Below are positions 15,790 through 24,247 of a stretch of 36,408 nucleotides of DNA, in pieces. The DNA is from Pseudarthrobacter sp. GTDB taxonomy: Bacteria > Actinomycetota > Actinomycetes > Actinomycetales > Micrococcaceae. Position numbers and translations under genes: made by a program. Positions within the stretch are counted from its first letter, which is position 1; each line of letters begins with the position of its first letter. The notes beneath the pieces were generated by a model that worked only from the letters and a program-made list of their open reading frames with translations, did no database searches and had not been told where the DNA came from. Where the stretch lies: NCBI GenBank assembly GCA_031178005.1, contig JAPSJV010000026.1, forward strand, positions 1 to 36,408, read 5' to 3'.

Positions 15790-18531
15790 TTAGGATTCCC
15801 CGCCCGCGCCACCGGTGGTGCCGGCGTTGACGTCGTGCAGGCGGTACTTCTCGATGGCCTGGGCAGGAGCCTGGCCGTCAACTTCGCCACGGCGGGCCAG
15901 CATCTCCAGGGCACGCACCACAATCGAGTGGGTGTCGTTCTTGAAGAACCGGCGGGCAGCCGCACGGGTGTCCGAGAAGCCGAAGCCATCGGCACCCAGG
16001 GTGGCGAACTCGTTCGGGACGAACTGGCGGATCTGGTCCGGCACGGCCTTCATGTAGTCGGAGACCGCAACAACGGGACCGGTAGCACCGGCCAGCTGCT
16101 GGGCAACAAACGGAACGCGGGCAGGCTGGCCCGGGTTCAGGAAGGCTTCCTCCTCGGCGGCGAGGCCGTCGCGGCGGAGTTCGTTCCAGGACGTCACGGA
16201 CCAGACATCGGCTGACACACCCCAGTCCTCCGCCAGGATCCGCTGCGCCTCGATGGCCCACGGAACGGAGACACCGGATGCCAGGATCTGGGTCCGGGGA
16301 CCGTCGATCTTGGCCGGAGCCGCCAGGTAGATGCCCTTGAGGACTCCCTCGACGTCCAGGCCCTCAGGCTCGGCCGGCTGGGTGATCGGCTCGTTGTAGA
16401 CCGTGATGTAGTACATCAGGTTCTTGTCCGTGCTGTCCTCGCCGTACATCCGCTCGATGCCGTCACGGACGATGTGGCCCATTTCGTAACCGTAGGCCGG
16501 ATCGTATGTGACAACAGCCGGGTTGGTTGAAGCCAGGAGCGGTGAGTGGCCGTCAGCGTGCTGGAGGCCTTCACCGGTAAGGGTAGTGCGGCCTGCCGTG
16601 GCGCCGATGATGAACCCACGGGCCATCTGGTCGCCGGCTGCCCAGAAGGCATCGCCGGTGCGCTGGAACCCGAACATGGAGTAGAACACGTAGATCGGAA
16701 CCAGCGGCACGCCGTGAGTGGCGTAAGCCGTACCCGCAGCGGTGAAGGCCGCAACTGCGCCGGCCTCGTTGATGCCGGGGTGGATCAGCTGGCCCTGTGC
16801 AGACTCCTTGTACGCAAGGACAAGGTCGCGGTCCACGGACAGGTAGTTCTGGCCCTTGGGGTTGTAGATCTTGGCCGTGGGGAAGAACGCGTCCATGCCG
16901 AAGGTACGGGCTTCGTCAGGGATGATCGGGGCGATGTGCTTGCCGAAGTTCTTGTCCCGCATCAGGTCCTTGAGGAGCCTGACGAACGCCATGGTGGTAG
17001 CGGCCTGCTGCTTGCCGGAACCACGCTTGGCCACCTCGTAGGTTTTGGCCTCGGGGAGCGTGATGGAGTCGTGCTTGGACCGGCGCTCCGGAACGGAACC
17101 GCCCAGAGCCGCACGCCGCTCCATCATGTACTTGATTTCCGGCGCATCCTGGCCCGGGTGGAAGTACGGCGGCTGGTACAGGTCCTTCTCAAGCTGATCG
17201 TCGGTGATCGGAATCCGCAGGTGGTCGCGGAAGTTTTTCAGGTCATCGAGGGTGAGCTTCTTCATCTGGTGGGTCGCGTTGCGGCCCTCGAAGTGCGGGC
17301 CCAGGCCGTAGCCCTTGACGGTCTTCGCCAGAATGACGGTGGGCTTGCCCTTGAACTCAGTGGCTGCCTTGTACGCGGCGTAGACCTTGCGGTAATCGTG
17401 GCCGCCGCGCTTGAGGTTCCAGATCTGGTCGTCGGAGAGGTCCGCGACGAGGTCCTTGGTGCGGGGGTCCTTGCCGAAGAAGTGCTCGCGGACGAACCCG
17501 CCGGACTCGGCCTTGTAGGTCTGGTAGTCACCATCCGGGGTTTCGTTCATGATCTTCACGAGCGAACCGTCGGTGTCCTTGGTGAGCAGGTCATCCCACT
17601 CGCGTCCCCAGACAACCTTGATGACGTTCCAGCCCGCACCGCGGAAGAACGCTTCGAGTTCCTGCATGATCTTGCCGTTGCCGCGAACCGGGCCGTCAAG
17701 GCGCTGCAGGTTGCAGTTGATGACGAAGTTCAGGTTGTCCAGGTTCTCGTTCGCAGCCAGCTGGAGCAGGCCGCGTGATTCGGGCTCGTCCATTTCGCCG
17801 TCGCCAAGGAATGCCCAGACCTGCTGGTCGGAGGTGTCCTTGAGGCCACGGTTGTGCAGGTAGCGGTTGGACTGTGCCTGGTAGATGGCGTTCATGGGGC
17901 CGATGCCCATGGAAACCGTGGGGAACTCCCAGAACTCCGGCATAAGGCGCGGGTGCGGGTACGAGGAGAGGGCGTGGCCCTCGCGGGACTTCTCCTGGCG
18001 GAATCCGTCCAGGTCCTCTTCGGTGAGGCGGCCTTCCATAAAGGCGCGGGCGTACATGCCGGGGGAGGCGTGGCCCTGGAAGAAGACCTGGTCTCCGCCG
18101 CCGGGGTGGTCCTTGCCGCGGAAGAAGTGGTTGAAACCGACTTCATACAGGGTTGCAGCGCCGGCGTAGGTGGAGATGTGTCCGCCAACGCCGATGTTGG
18201 CCCGCTGGGCGCGGTGGACCATGATCGCGGCGTTCCAGCGCATGTAGGCGCGGTACCGGCGTTCGTACTCCTCGTTGCCGGGGAACGCCGCTTCCTGGTC
18301 TACCGGAATGGTGTTGACGTAGTCCGTGGTGGTCACCATCGGTACGCCAACACTCTGGGCTCCGGCGCGCTGCAACAGACTGCGCATGATGTACTGGGCA
18401 CGCTCAGTGCCCTGTTCCCTGATCAATGAATCCAGGGACTCGACCCACTCGGCGGTCTCTTCCGGATCACGATCAGGCAGCTGGTTAGTCAACCCGCTGA
18501 GGATATGGGAGGTATCTTCTCCTGCAGCCAC
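15790..18531 (-). CDS. aceE: pyruvate dehydrogenase E1 component, homodimeric type
   Basis: Thiamine-diphosphate enzyme that decarboxylates pyruvate and acetylates the E2 lipoyl arm. It has 913 residues, the length of the single-chain AceE family, with the ThDP motif [12 protein letters not shown] at about 243 followed by [11 protein letters not shown] near 272-280; [22 protein letters not shown] and [10 protein letters not shown] are AceE marks. GTG 18531 was chosen because AGAGAGG stands six bases before it and the family starts here ([11 protein letters not shown]); the open frame upstream is not AceE-like. No E2 or E3 gene is in the window, as usual in actinobacteria. It is upstream of fasR in the same direction but ends in its own terminator; acetyl-CoA made here feeds the fab pathway. 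Confidence 0.96.
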   Translation of the reverse strand: MAAGEDTSHILSGLTNQLPDRDPEETAEWVESLDSLIREQGTERAQYIMRSLLQRAGAQSVGVPMVTTTDYVNTIPVDQEAAFPGNEEYERRYRAYMRWNAAIMVHRAQRANIGVGGHISTYAGAATLYEVGFNHFFRGKDHPGGGDQVFFQGHASPGMYARAFMEGRLTEEDLDGFRQEKSREGHALSSYPHPRLMPEFWEFPTVSMGIGPMNAIYQAQSNRYLHNRGLKDTSDQQVWAFLGDGEMDEPESRGLLQLAANENLDNLNFVINCNLQRLDGPVRGNGKIMQELEAFFRGAGWNVIKVVWGREWDDLLTKDTDGSLVKIMNETPDGDYQTYKAESGGFVREHFFGKDPRTKDLVADLSDDQIWNLKRGGHDYRKVYAAYKAATEFKGKPTVILAKTVKGYGLGPHFEGRNATHQMKKLTLDDLKNFRDHLRIPITDDQLEKDLYQPPYFHPGQDAPEIKYMMERRAALGGSVPERRSKHDSITLPEAKTYEVAKRGSGKQQAATTMAFVRLLKDLMRDKNFGKHIAPIIPDEARTFGMDAFFPTAKIYNPKGQNYLSVDRDLVLAYKESAQGQLIHPGINEAGAVAAFTAAGTAYATHGVPLVPIYVFYSMFGFQRTGDAFWAAGDQMARGFIIGATAGRTTLTGEGLQHADGHSPLLASTNPAVVTYDPAYGYEMGHIVRDGIERMYGEDSTDKNLMYYITVYNEPITQPAEPEGLDVEGVLKGIYLAAPAKIDGPRTQILASGVSVPWAIEAQRILAEDWGVSADVWSVTSWNELRRDGLAAEEEAFLNPGQPARVPFVAQQLAGATGPVVAVSDYMKAVPDQIRQFVPNEFATLGADGFGFSDTRAAARRFFKNDTHSIVVRALEMLARRGEVDGQAPAQAIEKYRLHDVNAGTTGGAGGES

Positions 18532-19058
18532 GTCCAACCTCTCTTTGCGCGCAGGCATCGGCGCACTTAGGCCGGGCAGGATGGCTGCCAAGCGAAAACG
18601 CGACGTGTGCGACGTATCGGTTACAACAGCCCGGTCATGTGTGCCGGGCAGGGTCCTTGGACAGCGACTACTGCATGTCATAGCTAACTCACGACTGGGA
18701 CGGTTGCCCCGCAGGAATTGCTGCCTCAGCCCACTCTAGCTCTGACGTAACCGGGATGCGTAGCCGGGCTGCGGCGCCGGGCGGTATTTGTTGGTCATAC
18801 TCTTATGTATGACGGAATCCTGTTCCGGGCTGGGAAGAACGGCCGGCTGTGACGCAGAATATGGCGGATCGCAGACCGGGCAGCTTGAAGACCTGGCTCA
18901 AAGGGTGTTGGCTTGTGGTAATGGATATCACTTTGCAGCAACCCGACGATAAGCAGTTTGATAGTAAGCAGTCTGGCCGTGAGTATCAGGACAGCAAGCA
19001 GGAACCGGCAACACCAGTACAACCAGTAATGGGAACAAACAAGGCATTGGAGGAACAC
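18532..19058. promoter_or_regulatory. 527-bp divergent intergenic region between aceE and DUF3052
   Basis: The region must hold the promoters of both divergent genes; no convincing -35/-10 pair was found for either. It contains a perfect palindrome at 18794-18813, and three AAGCAG repeats at 18951, 18966 and 18996 (15 and 30 bases apart) in a stretch visibly less GC-rich than the genes around it. A frame open from 18849 in phase with DUF3052 exists, but its third-position GC (about half, against clearly higher in genes) speaks against coding. Confidence 0.6.
18794..18813. promoter_or_regulatory. perfect palindrome GTCATAC-N6-GTATGAC
   Basis: Seven-base perfect arms at 18794-18800 and 18807-18813 with spacer TCTTAT. 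It has the size and symmetry of a dimeric repressor site and lies between the divergent aceE and DUF3052 genes. The regulator is unknown; no regulator gene is adjacent. Confidence 0.5.
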
Positions 19059-19478
19059 GTGAGCGAGGCCGACGCCGCCACTTCGGTAAATGTGGCGGAA
19101 AAATTGGGTTTCAAAAATGGGGATCTGATTCAGGAGTTCGGTTACGACGACGACGTCGATTTCGACTTGCGTGACGACATTGAGGACCTCACCGGTTCGG
19201 AACTGCTCGACGAAGATGACCATGAGGTTGTGGACGCAGTCATCTTCTGGTGGCGGGACGGTGACGGCGACCTGATCGACGCCCTGATGGATTCCCTGAC
19301 CAACCTGAGCGAGACCGGGGTTGTGTGGGCACTCACACCCAAGTCCGGCCGTCCCGGGTACGTTTCTCCGGCGGAAATCCAGGAAGCGGCTCCCACGGCC
19401 GGCCTGCACCTGACCACGTCGGCCGGTGTTTCCAAGGATTGGAGCGCCACCCGCCTGGTGAGCAAGAAGAACAAGTGA
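19059..19478 (+). CDS. DUF3052 family protein
   Basis: A 139-residue acidic protein that I recognise as the actinobacterial DUF3052 family (NVAEKLGFKNGDLIQEFGYDDDVDFDLRDDIEDLTG). The central part is very rich in Asp/Glu, and VDAVIFWWRDGDGDLIDALMDSLTNL follows. No catalytic motif is visible and the function is unknown. GTG 19059 was chosen because GGAGG (19049-19053) precedes it by five bases. The next gene starts inside its stop (GTGA), so it is coupled to the peroxiredoxin. Confidence 0.9.
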   Translation: MSEADAATSVNVAEKLGFKNGDLIQEFGYDDDVDFDLRDDIEDLTGSELLDEDDHEVVDAVIFWWRDGDGDLIDALMDSLTNLSETGVVWALTPKSGRPGYVSPAEIQEAAPTAGLHLTTSAGVSKDWSATRLVSKKNK

Positions 19479-20002
19479 GCACTTCCGGCGCTTCGGTACC
19501 GCAGGTCGGGACTGCGGCGCCGGACTTCGAACTCACCAACCAACATGGCGAGCCGGTCAGGCTTTCGTCCCTGCGGGGACAGAACGTCGTTGTGGTGTTC
19601 TATCCCTTCGCATTCTCCGGTATTTGCACAGGCGAACTCTGCGAACTCCGGGACAATCTGGCGGACTTCACGGCGGCTAATGCCACCGTCCTCGCGGTTT
19701 CGGTGGACAGTAAATTCACCCTGAGGGCCTACGCGGACCGTGAAGGCTACGATTTCGAGCTCCTGGCGGACTTCTGGCCGCACGGCAGGGTTGCGTCGCT
19801 CTACGGCGTTTTTGACCAGCAGAGCGGAATGGCCGGGCGGGGTACTTTCATCATCGATGCGGACGGCATCGTCCGTTACGTAGTGGTGAATCCGCGCGGC
19901 CGCGCGCGTGAGCTGGACGACTACCGGCGGGCGCTGGCGGAAATTACGACGGCGGCAACAGGAGTTCCTGGAGCCGTCGCCGTGGGGTCGGCGCGGGACT
20001 GA
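19475..20002 (+). CDS. peroxiredoxin, AhpE-like with an extra Cys
   Basis: Thiol peroxidase that reduces hydrogen peroxide and organic peroxides in the cytosol. It has 175 residues; the peroxidatic Cys51 is in YPFAFSGICTGELCELRD, and LLADFWPHGRVASLYGVFDQQSGMAGRGTFIIDADGIVRY closely resembles mycobacterial AhpE. AhpE is a 1-Cys enzyme with a non-Cys residue at Cys+5, but here Cys56 stands at that place, the C-x4-C spacing of PrxQ/BCP, so an atypical 2-Cys mechanism is possible. GTG 19475 overlaps the DUF3052 stop. Reductant unknown. Confidence 0.9.
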   Translation: MSTSGASVPQVGTAAPDFELTNQHGEPVRLSSLRGQNVVVVFYPFAFSGICTGELCELRDNLADFTAANATVLAVSVDSKFTLRAYADREGYDFELLADFWPHGRVASLYGVFDQQSGMAGRGTFIIDADGIVRYVVVNPRGRARELDDYRRALAEITTAATGVPGAVAVGSARD

Positions 20003-20005
20003 CTT

Positions 20006-20920
20006 ATGGCAGGTCGGGGGACAGGGCTCACCGGCTTTGCCCGGCTGCCGGCGAAACCCGCGGCTGCCGTGGACAGCTCCGCGCTCCCGGCCCTGGAGTC
20101 CATCCGCCTGCTATTGGCAGGTAAGCGGATTGCATTGCTGACCGGCGCCGGGCTGAGCACGGACTCCGGCATCCCCGATTACCGCGGTCCTGAGTCTGCG
20201 CCCCGTTCGCCCATGACCTATCAGGAGTTCGTGGGCGATCCGGCCAACCGGCAGCGCTACTGGGCTCGGAACCACATCGGCTGGTCGCACCTGCGCCATG
20301 CTGATCCCAACGACGGACACCGTGCTGTCGCCGCCCTGGAAGAACGCGGACTCCTGACGGGCCTCATTACACAGAACGTTGACCGCCTCCACGAGGACGC
20401 CGGCAGCGTGAATGTTGTGGACCTCCATGGCCGATACGACCAAGTGGTGTGCCTTGCCTGCCAGCGCAGATACACGCGCCAAATGCTGGGAGTGGTCCTC
20501 GAAGAACTCAATCCCGGTTTTCTGCAGGCGGCGCTTGACGCCGGCATGGTGGAAGCAGCGCCGGACGCCGATGCCACCGTTGACGACGAGGAACTCATCA
20601 GGAGCTTCGTCGTTGCCGTTTGCCCTGCCTGCGGCGGGACGCTGAAACCGGACTTCGTCTTTTTTGGCGAGAACGTGCCCAAAGACCGTGTGGAGCGCAG
20701 TTACGCCATGGTCGATGAGGCAGCTGCGTTGGTGGTGGCGGGCTCCTCGCTGACGGTAATGAGCGGCCTGCGGTTTGTCCGGCACGCGGCCAAGAACGGG
20801 AAGCCGGTAGTCATCATCAACAGGGGCGCTACCCGGGGCGACGATTTTGCCACCATCAAGCTGGCCGCAGGTGTTTCCGAGTCATTGGCGTGGCTTGCAC
20901 GGAGGCTTCCGGCTCCCTGA
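20006..20920 (+). CDS. NAD-dependent protein deacylase, SIR2 family
   Basis: Sirtuin of 304 residues that removes acyl groups from lysines using NAD. The NAD site GAGLSTDSGIPDYRG (47-61), ITQNVDRLHEDAG (121-133), catalytic His141 (DLHGR) and the zinc cysteines 149/152 and 206/209 are all present; GSSLTVMSG follows. The class-II-like Asp-Tyr-Arg and the 53-residue interval between the two Cys pairs place it near SIRT4-like bacterial enzymes. Three bases separate it from the peroxiredoxin stop, so it may be in the same transcript, although no clear ribosome-binding site precedes ATG 20006. Targets unknown; acyl-CoA-dependent acylation near pyruvate dehydrogenase genes is a tempting but unproved link. 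Confidence 0.92.
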   Translation: MAGRGTGLTGFARLPAKPAAAVDSSALPALESIRLLLAGKRIALLTGAGLSTDSGIPDYRGPESAPRSPMTYQEFVGDPANRQRYWARNHIGWSHLRHADPNDGHRAVAALEERGLLTGLITQNVDRLHEDAGSVNVVDLHGRYDQVVCLACQRRYTRQMLGVVLEELNPGFLQAALDAGMVEAAPDADATVDDEELIRSFVVAVCPACGGTLKPDFVFFGENVPKDRVERSYAMVDEAAALVVAGSSLTVMSGLRFVRHAAKNGKPVVIINRGATRGDDFATIKLAAGVSESLAWLARRLPAP

Positions 20921-20930
20921 GCTGCGTCGA

Positions 20931-20961
20931 TTGGCTTTTAGTCCGGGAAGTCGGGTAGAGT
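20931..20961 (+). promoter_or_regulatory. possible promoter of tRNA-Val
   Basis: TTGGCT (20931-20936) and TAGAGT (20956-20961) lie 19 bases apart, or 18 using TGGCTT, in the gap after the sirtuin gene. A start near 20968 would give a 40-base leader before the tRNA. Spacing is on the long side. Confidence 0.4.
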
Positions 20962-21007
20962 AACTGTTCGTTGGTTGACGCGGCACGCCGCTGAAACCTC
21001 CACTTTT

Positions 21008-21083
21008 GGGTCTTTAGCTCAGCTGGTAGAGCGCCACGTTTACACCGTGGATGTCATCGGTTCGATCCCGGTAGGACCCACCA
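21008..21083 (+). tRNA. tRNA-Val (anticodon UAC)
   Basis: Cloverleaf read by eye: acceptor GGGTCTT pairs with AGGACCC (one G-T), D-arm TAGCTCAGCTGGTAGAGC, anticodon stem CCACG/CGTGG with loop TTTACAC (anticodon TAC), T-loop GGTTCGATCC. The discriminator is A at 21080 and the CCA end is encoded at 21081-21083. It decodes GUA and, by wobble, other Val codons. Confidence 0.97.
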
Positions 21084-21086
21084 TCA

Positions 21087-21128
21087 CCCCGCTGTTCCAG
21101 GCATAGGCCCGGAGCAGCGGGGTTTTTT
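21087..21128 (+). terminator. intrinsic terminator after tRNA-Val
   Basis: CCCCGCTG (21087-21094) pairs with CAGCGGGG (21115-21122); the stem extends inward through a G-T pair and TCC/GGA. A run of six T follows at 21123-21128. Confidence 0.93.
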
Positions 21129-21200
21129 GTGTCTCCCGCACCGCCGCGGCGTTATGCCGCCGTCGGCTGCATTGTCAGTGCCTCCGCTTACCTTGGGCAT

Positions 21201-21491
21201 ATGGAACACGTGGTGCTTAATTCTTCCCCTGACGGCTCGCCCCTGGCTGTAATTCGCGGCGGACGCGAATGGGTTGTCGGCGCTGAGCCGCTGCGCTGGT
21301 TTGAACGGGTGAAGTGGTGGGAGTCTGAACGGCGCATGCCACGCGGATCGGGCCGGGTTGATATTGAGGTCCTTCGGCTGCAGACGCGTCTGGGCCAAAA
21401 CGAGGACGACGAACTGGTCACCATGGAACTGGTGAGGGACGGCCAAGGGGGAGGCTGGCGGGTCCGGGAAACGGCTGCTGTAGCGGCCTGA
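21201..21491 (+). CDS. small protein of unknown function
   Basis: A 96-residue protein (MEHVVLNSSPDGSPLAVIRGGREWVVGAEPLRW...) with Trp/Arg-rich middle and no signal peptide or membrane segment. It may belong to the actinobacterial DUF6504 group (Trp- and Arg-rich proteins with a WFER-x-KWW core), but I hold that loosely. ATG 21201 was chosen; an upstream in-frame GTG at 21129 sits directly on the tRNA terminator and is unlikely. The ribosome-binding site is poor. Codon use looks normal for the window, which supports it as real. Confidence 0.7.
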   Translation: MEHVVLNSSPDGSPLAVIRGGREWVVGAEPLRWFERVKWWESERRMPRGSGRVDIEVLRLQTRLGQNEDDELVTMELVRDGQGGGWRVRETAAVAA

Positions 21492-21526
21492 GAAAGCCGG
21501 AAGATGTGCTCGCTTTAAAGTGGAAG

Positions 21527-21567
21527 GCCCTCCACCGCGACTATTGGGGGATGCCGCGGTGGAAGGC
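21527..21567 (+). terminator. probable hairpin terminator of the small protein gene
   Basis: GCCCTCCACCGCG (21527-21539) pairs with CGCGGTGGAAGGC (21555-21567) with one mismatch across a 15-base loop. There is no U-run after it, so it is a weak terminator. Confidence 0.5.
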
Positions 21568-21628
21568 TTGAAATGAATATACAGTGAACAATCCGCAAAC
21601 AAAAAATCCAATCGATGGTGGTTTTGAC

Positions 21629-21663
21629 TGTCACTATGATGGGTAGTGTTCAATATAATGAAC
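21629..21663 (+). promoter_or_regulatory. iclR-type promoter with two operator-like sites 19 bp apart
   Basis: GTTCAATATAATGAAC (21648-21663) is a dyad with perfect five-base arms, and it contains a consensus -10 TATAAT at 21654-21659. A weaker copy, TGTCACTATGATGGGT (21629-21644), starts exactly 19 bases upstream. A bound regulator would cover the -10 element, suggesting autorepression of the IclR-type gene 80 bases downstream. Confidence 0.65.
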
Positions 21664-21743
21664 GCACAGTTGTAATGCGCCAGCGCGGGCGTTCTCCAGC
21701 CCTTCGGGAGGATGCGCCGTGGCGCGCCGAATGAAGGAGAACC

Positions 21744-22541
21744 ATGGCTGAGTCGCCAGTTGCCCGCACTTCTGAAGGGCTGGGCAGCACCTCGCCGGCG
21801 CCGGCTGTCACCAGGGCTGCGGCCGTGCTTGACGCACTTGCCGGTTCACCCGCGGGCCGCTTGACGCTTAGCGACCTCTCACGGGAGTTGGGTATTCCCA
21901 AGTCTTCAACGTCCAATCTGCTCCTGGCCCTCGAGGATGCCCGCCTTATTACGCGGCAGGGCAATGAGGTTGCGTTGGGGCGGAAGCTGGTGGAACTGGG
22001 TGCCGCTTACCTGAGCCGGCTTGATGAGGTCCAGGAGTTCTACCGCTATTGCGAGCAGGCCCCAACCCTCTCCGGGGAAACCGTGCGCATCGCCATGCTC
22101 GATGGCGAGAATGTCATTTACCTTGCCCGTTATGAAGGGCACCCCGCCGTCCGGCTCACATCCAACATAGGCGACAAGATGCCCGTCTCTCTTTGCGCGG
22201 TGGGCAAAGCCCTGATCGCCAGGCTTCATGACCACGATGTGGCCGAGATGTTCCCCGATGACCGCCAGCTTCCGGTCCTCACGCCCAAGTCCTTGCGCAC
22301 AGGCGCCGAGCTTAAAGCGCAGCTGGTCGCCATTCGGGAGCAGGGGTACGCCTTCGAGGACGAGGAATCCACGACGGGCGTCGTTTGCCTGGCGGTATCC
22401 GTTCCTACGCGCGGGGCGCATGGGCCCAGCCTGGGGCTTTCGGTGACTGCACTGAAGGCCACCTATTCGGAGGAGCAGGGCACTCAAATGGTGAAAGAAC
22501 TCAAGGAGCTGGCCAGGTCGCTCGGTAATCCCATGGGGTAG
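21744..22541 (+). CDS. IclR-family transcriptional regulator
   Basis: Cytosolic DNA-binding regulator of 265 residues: a winged helix-turn-helix at about 38-75 (LTLSDLSRELGIPKSSTSNLLLALEDARLI) followed by an IclR effector domain (about 90-260) with MPVSLCAVGKALIA and the EESTTGVVCLAVSV segment. GAAGGAGAAC precedes the ATG. Matching operator-like sites lie in its own promoter, before the downstream transporter gene and between the two divergent dehydrogenase genes, so it probably senses an acid taken up or oxidised by those products. Ligand unknown. Confidence 0.9.
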   Translation: MAESPVARTSEGLGSTSPAPAVTRAAAVLDALAGSPAGRLTLSDLSRELGIPKSSTSNLLLALEDARLITRQGNEVALGRKLVELGAAYLSRLDEVQEFYRYCEQAPTLSGETVRIAMLDGENVIYLARYEGHPAVRLTSNIGDKMPVSLCAVGKALIARLHDHDVAEMFPDDRQLPVLTPKSLRTGAELKAQLVAIREQGYAFEDEESTTGVVCLAVSVPTRGAHGPSLGLSVTALKATYSEEQGTQMVKELKELARSLGNPMG

Positions 22542-22549
22542 GCGCGTCT

Positions 22550-22640
22550 GTTCAGCACTCGGATCAACGTTCAGTAAGTAGTACGCGTTCAGCTCTTGGT
22601 ATGGCGTTCATCATGCTGTACGCTGTTCAACATAGCGATC
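22550..22640 (+). promoter_or_regulatory. array of five GTTCA-type sites at 18-19 bp spacing, transporter promoter
   Basis: GTTCA begins at 22550, 22569, 22587, 22606 and 22625 (steps 19, 18, 19, 19). The 16-base units are GTTCAGCACTCGGATC, GTTCAGTAAGTAGTAC, GTTCAGCTCTTGGTAT, GTTCATCATGCTGTAC and GTTCAACATAGCGATC; all have a pyrimidine at position 7 and G at 13, as in the iclR-type site. A weak promoter TTGGTA-N17-TACGCT (22596-22624) lies inside. Repeated binding of the IclR-type protein is the likely role. Confidence 0.7.
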
Positions 22641-22708
22641 GACGTGTGACGTAGCTCGCTGTTTCCGCCAGGCCAACGGGGGTCTGGAGTGCTGATTAGG
22701 GAGTTCTT

Positions 22709-24058
22709 GTGACTACTCGTACTTATACGCCGCAGAACGGGTCGGACGACGCCGCCGTTGACCCGGACCAGCTGCGAAGGGCAACTCTTGCCAGTTCGGT
22801 GGGCTCGGCCCTCGAGTACTACGACTTTTACATCTACGGCCTGGCCTCGGCTCTGATCTTCGGGCCGCTGTTCTTCTCGCCCCTCGGTGAAACCGGTGCT
22901 GTGATTGCATCCTTTGCCGCCTATGGCGTTGGATTCGCGGCCCGGCCCTTCGGCGGCGTTGTCTTTGGGTACATCGGTGACCGTTGGGGCCGCAAAATGG
23001 TGCTGATCCTGACCATCGGCATTATGGGCATGGCAAGTTTCGCCATCGGCCTGCTGCCCACCTACGAGCAGGCCGGCATGGTAGGCGCGGTTCTTCTCGT
23101 GTCGCTGCGTATCATCCAGGGTCTGGGCGCCGGAGCGGAACAGGCGGGCGCCACGACGCTGATCTCCGAGGTGGCTCCGCGCCGCCGTCGTGGATTCTTC
23201 GCTTCGCTCCCGTTTGTCGGGATCCAGCTCGGCACTTTGATGGGCGCCGGAACTTTCGCGCTGATGGCGCTGGCGGACCGGGAAGTCCTGCTCGGCTGGC
23301 TGTGGCGTGTACCGTTCCTGGCCAGCGTGGTCCTGATTGCCGTTGCCGTCTTCATCCGCCTGCGCCTCAAGGAAACTCCGGTATTCCAGGAGCTGGAGAA
23401 GCAAAAGGCCGTAGTGAAGAACCCGGTAGGGCAGATCTGGAGGCACTCAAAGAAGAACGTCCTGATCGGCATTGGCCTGCGCATGGGCGAGAACGGCAAC
23501 TCGTCGATCTACTCAGCACTCCTGGTGTCCTTCATCAGCATGCCTGCCGGCGTCTTTGCCGGCGATAAGTTCATCGGACCCACCGGCCTCCTGATCGCCG
23601 CCGGATTTGCCGCCGTGATGGTGGTGACCTTCGGTGCGCTGTCCGACCGGTTCGGCCGAGTGCCCGTGTATCGCTACGGTGCCCTGTTCCAGGCCATCAT
23701 TGCCCTGCCGGCCTTCTACCTGGTGACCCTGGGCAATGTGACCCTGGTGTGGGTGGTGATGGTGGTAGGCATTGCCCTTGGTGTGCAGTCCATGCTCGGC
23801 CCGCAGTGCGCCATGCTGCCGGAACTGTTCGGCTCGCAGCACCGCTTCACGGGTGTCGCCCTCAGCCGCGAACTTTCCGCCGTGCTGGCCGGCGGCTTCG
23901 CCCCGATGATCGGCGTTGCCTTGCTGGGGGTGACCGGCCACTCCTGGCTGGTCCCGGCCATCTACTCCCTGGTCCTCGCGCTGATTTCGTTTGGCACCAC
24001 GTTTGCCACCCCCGAAACCCAGGGCCGCGACCTGACGGCTATTGAAGACGCCAGCTAA
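22709..24058 (+). CDS. MFS transporter, metabolite:H+ symporter (MHS) family
   Basis: Proton-coupled importer of 449 residues with 12 predicted membrane segments. The MHS signature is plain: GSALEYYDFYIYGLASALIFGPLFF, then GVGFAARPFGGVVFGYIGDRWGRK, LRIIQGLGAGAEQAGA and a matching GALSDRFGR in the second half. Members carry organic acids (citrate, shikimate, ketoglutarate) and related compounds; a sugar-acid substrate fits the neighbours. GTG 22709 has AGGGAG ahead. Its promoter carries five GTTCA-type sites. Confidence 0.9.
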   Translation: MTTRTYTPQNGSDDAAVDPDQLRRATLASSVGSALEYYDFYIYGLASALIFGPLFFSPLGETGAVIASFAAYGVGFAARPFGGVVFGYIGDRWGRKMVLILTIGIMGMASFAIGLLPTYEQAGMVGAVLLVSLRIIQGLGAGAEQAGATTLISEVAPRRRRGFFASLPFVGIQLGTLMGAGTFALMALADREVLLGWLWRVPFLASVVLIAVAVFIRLRLKETPVFQELEKQKAVVKNPVGQIWRHSKKNVLIGIGLRMGENGNSSIYSALLVSFISMPAGVFAGDKFIGPTGLLIAAGFAAVMVVTFGALSDRFGRVPVYRYGALFQAIIALPAFYLVTLGNVTLVWVVMVVGIALGVQSMLGPQCAMLPELFGSQHRFTGVALSRELSAVLAGGFAPMIGVALLGVTGHSWLVPAIYSLVLALISFGTTFATPETQGRDLTAIEDAS

Positions 24059-24098
24059 GGCGTACTGAGCACGGGGCATCACGCAGCCCCCAACCACC

Positions 24099-24132
24099 AA
24101 GGCCGCCTCCCGGACATCCGGGAGGCGGCCTT
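24099..24132. terminator. hairpin terminator after the MHS transporter
   Basis: Arms 24099-24114 and 24117-24132 (AAGGCCGCCTCCCGGA and its complement) are perfect, with a minimal loop of four bases once the last pair opens. TTCGTG follows. Confidence 0.8.
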
Positions 24133-24195
24133 CGTGTGGGTTGCGGAGTGGGCTCCACGCCGGGCTTCCCCTGGCAGCCGATGCCCGGGAGCAAG

Positions 24196-24234
24196 GAAGG
24201 CCTCCTCCCGGTTCAGTTCCGGGAAGAGGCCTTC
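24196..24234. terminator. second hairpin terminator, near copy of the first
   Basis: GAAGGCCTCCTCCCGG (24196-24211) pairs with 24219-24234 with one mismatch around the loop TTCAGTT, and is followed by TTCGTG. It shares its arm sequence with the hairpin at 24099-24132, and precedes the end of the minus-strand dehydrogenase, so it serves that gene. Confidence 0.75.
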
Positions 24235-24247
24235 TTCGTGCTGGCTC

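Noticed and set aside
16546..17778. 410-codon open frame opposite aceE
   Set aside because: Antisense to an obvious pyruvate dehydrogenase E1; composition is the mirror of the aceE codons.
18849..19058. Coding extension of DUF3052 from 18849
   Set aside because: Third-position GC is near half, the family begins at GTG 19059, and GGAGG is placed for that start. Kept only as a low-interest observation.
21008..21083. tRNA-Val as an integration site of a genomic island
   Set aside because: No integrase, no repeat of the tRNA 3' end was seen nearby, and the flanking genes are ordinary.
22550..22640. GTTCA repeats as a CRISPR-like array
   Set aside because: The repeated part is only five to a few more bases with an 18-19 bp period; there are no conserved longer repeats, spacers or cas genes. 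An operator array fits better.
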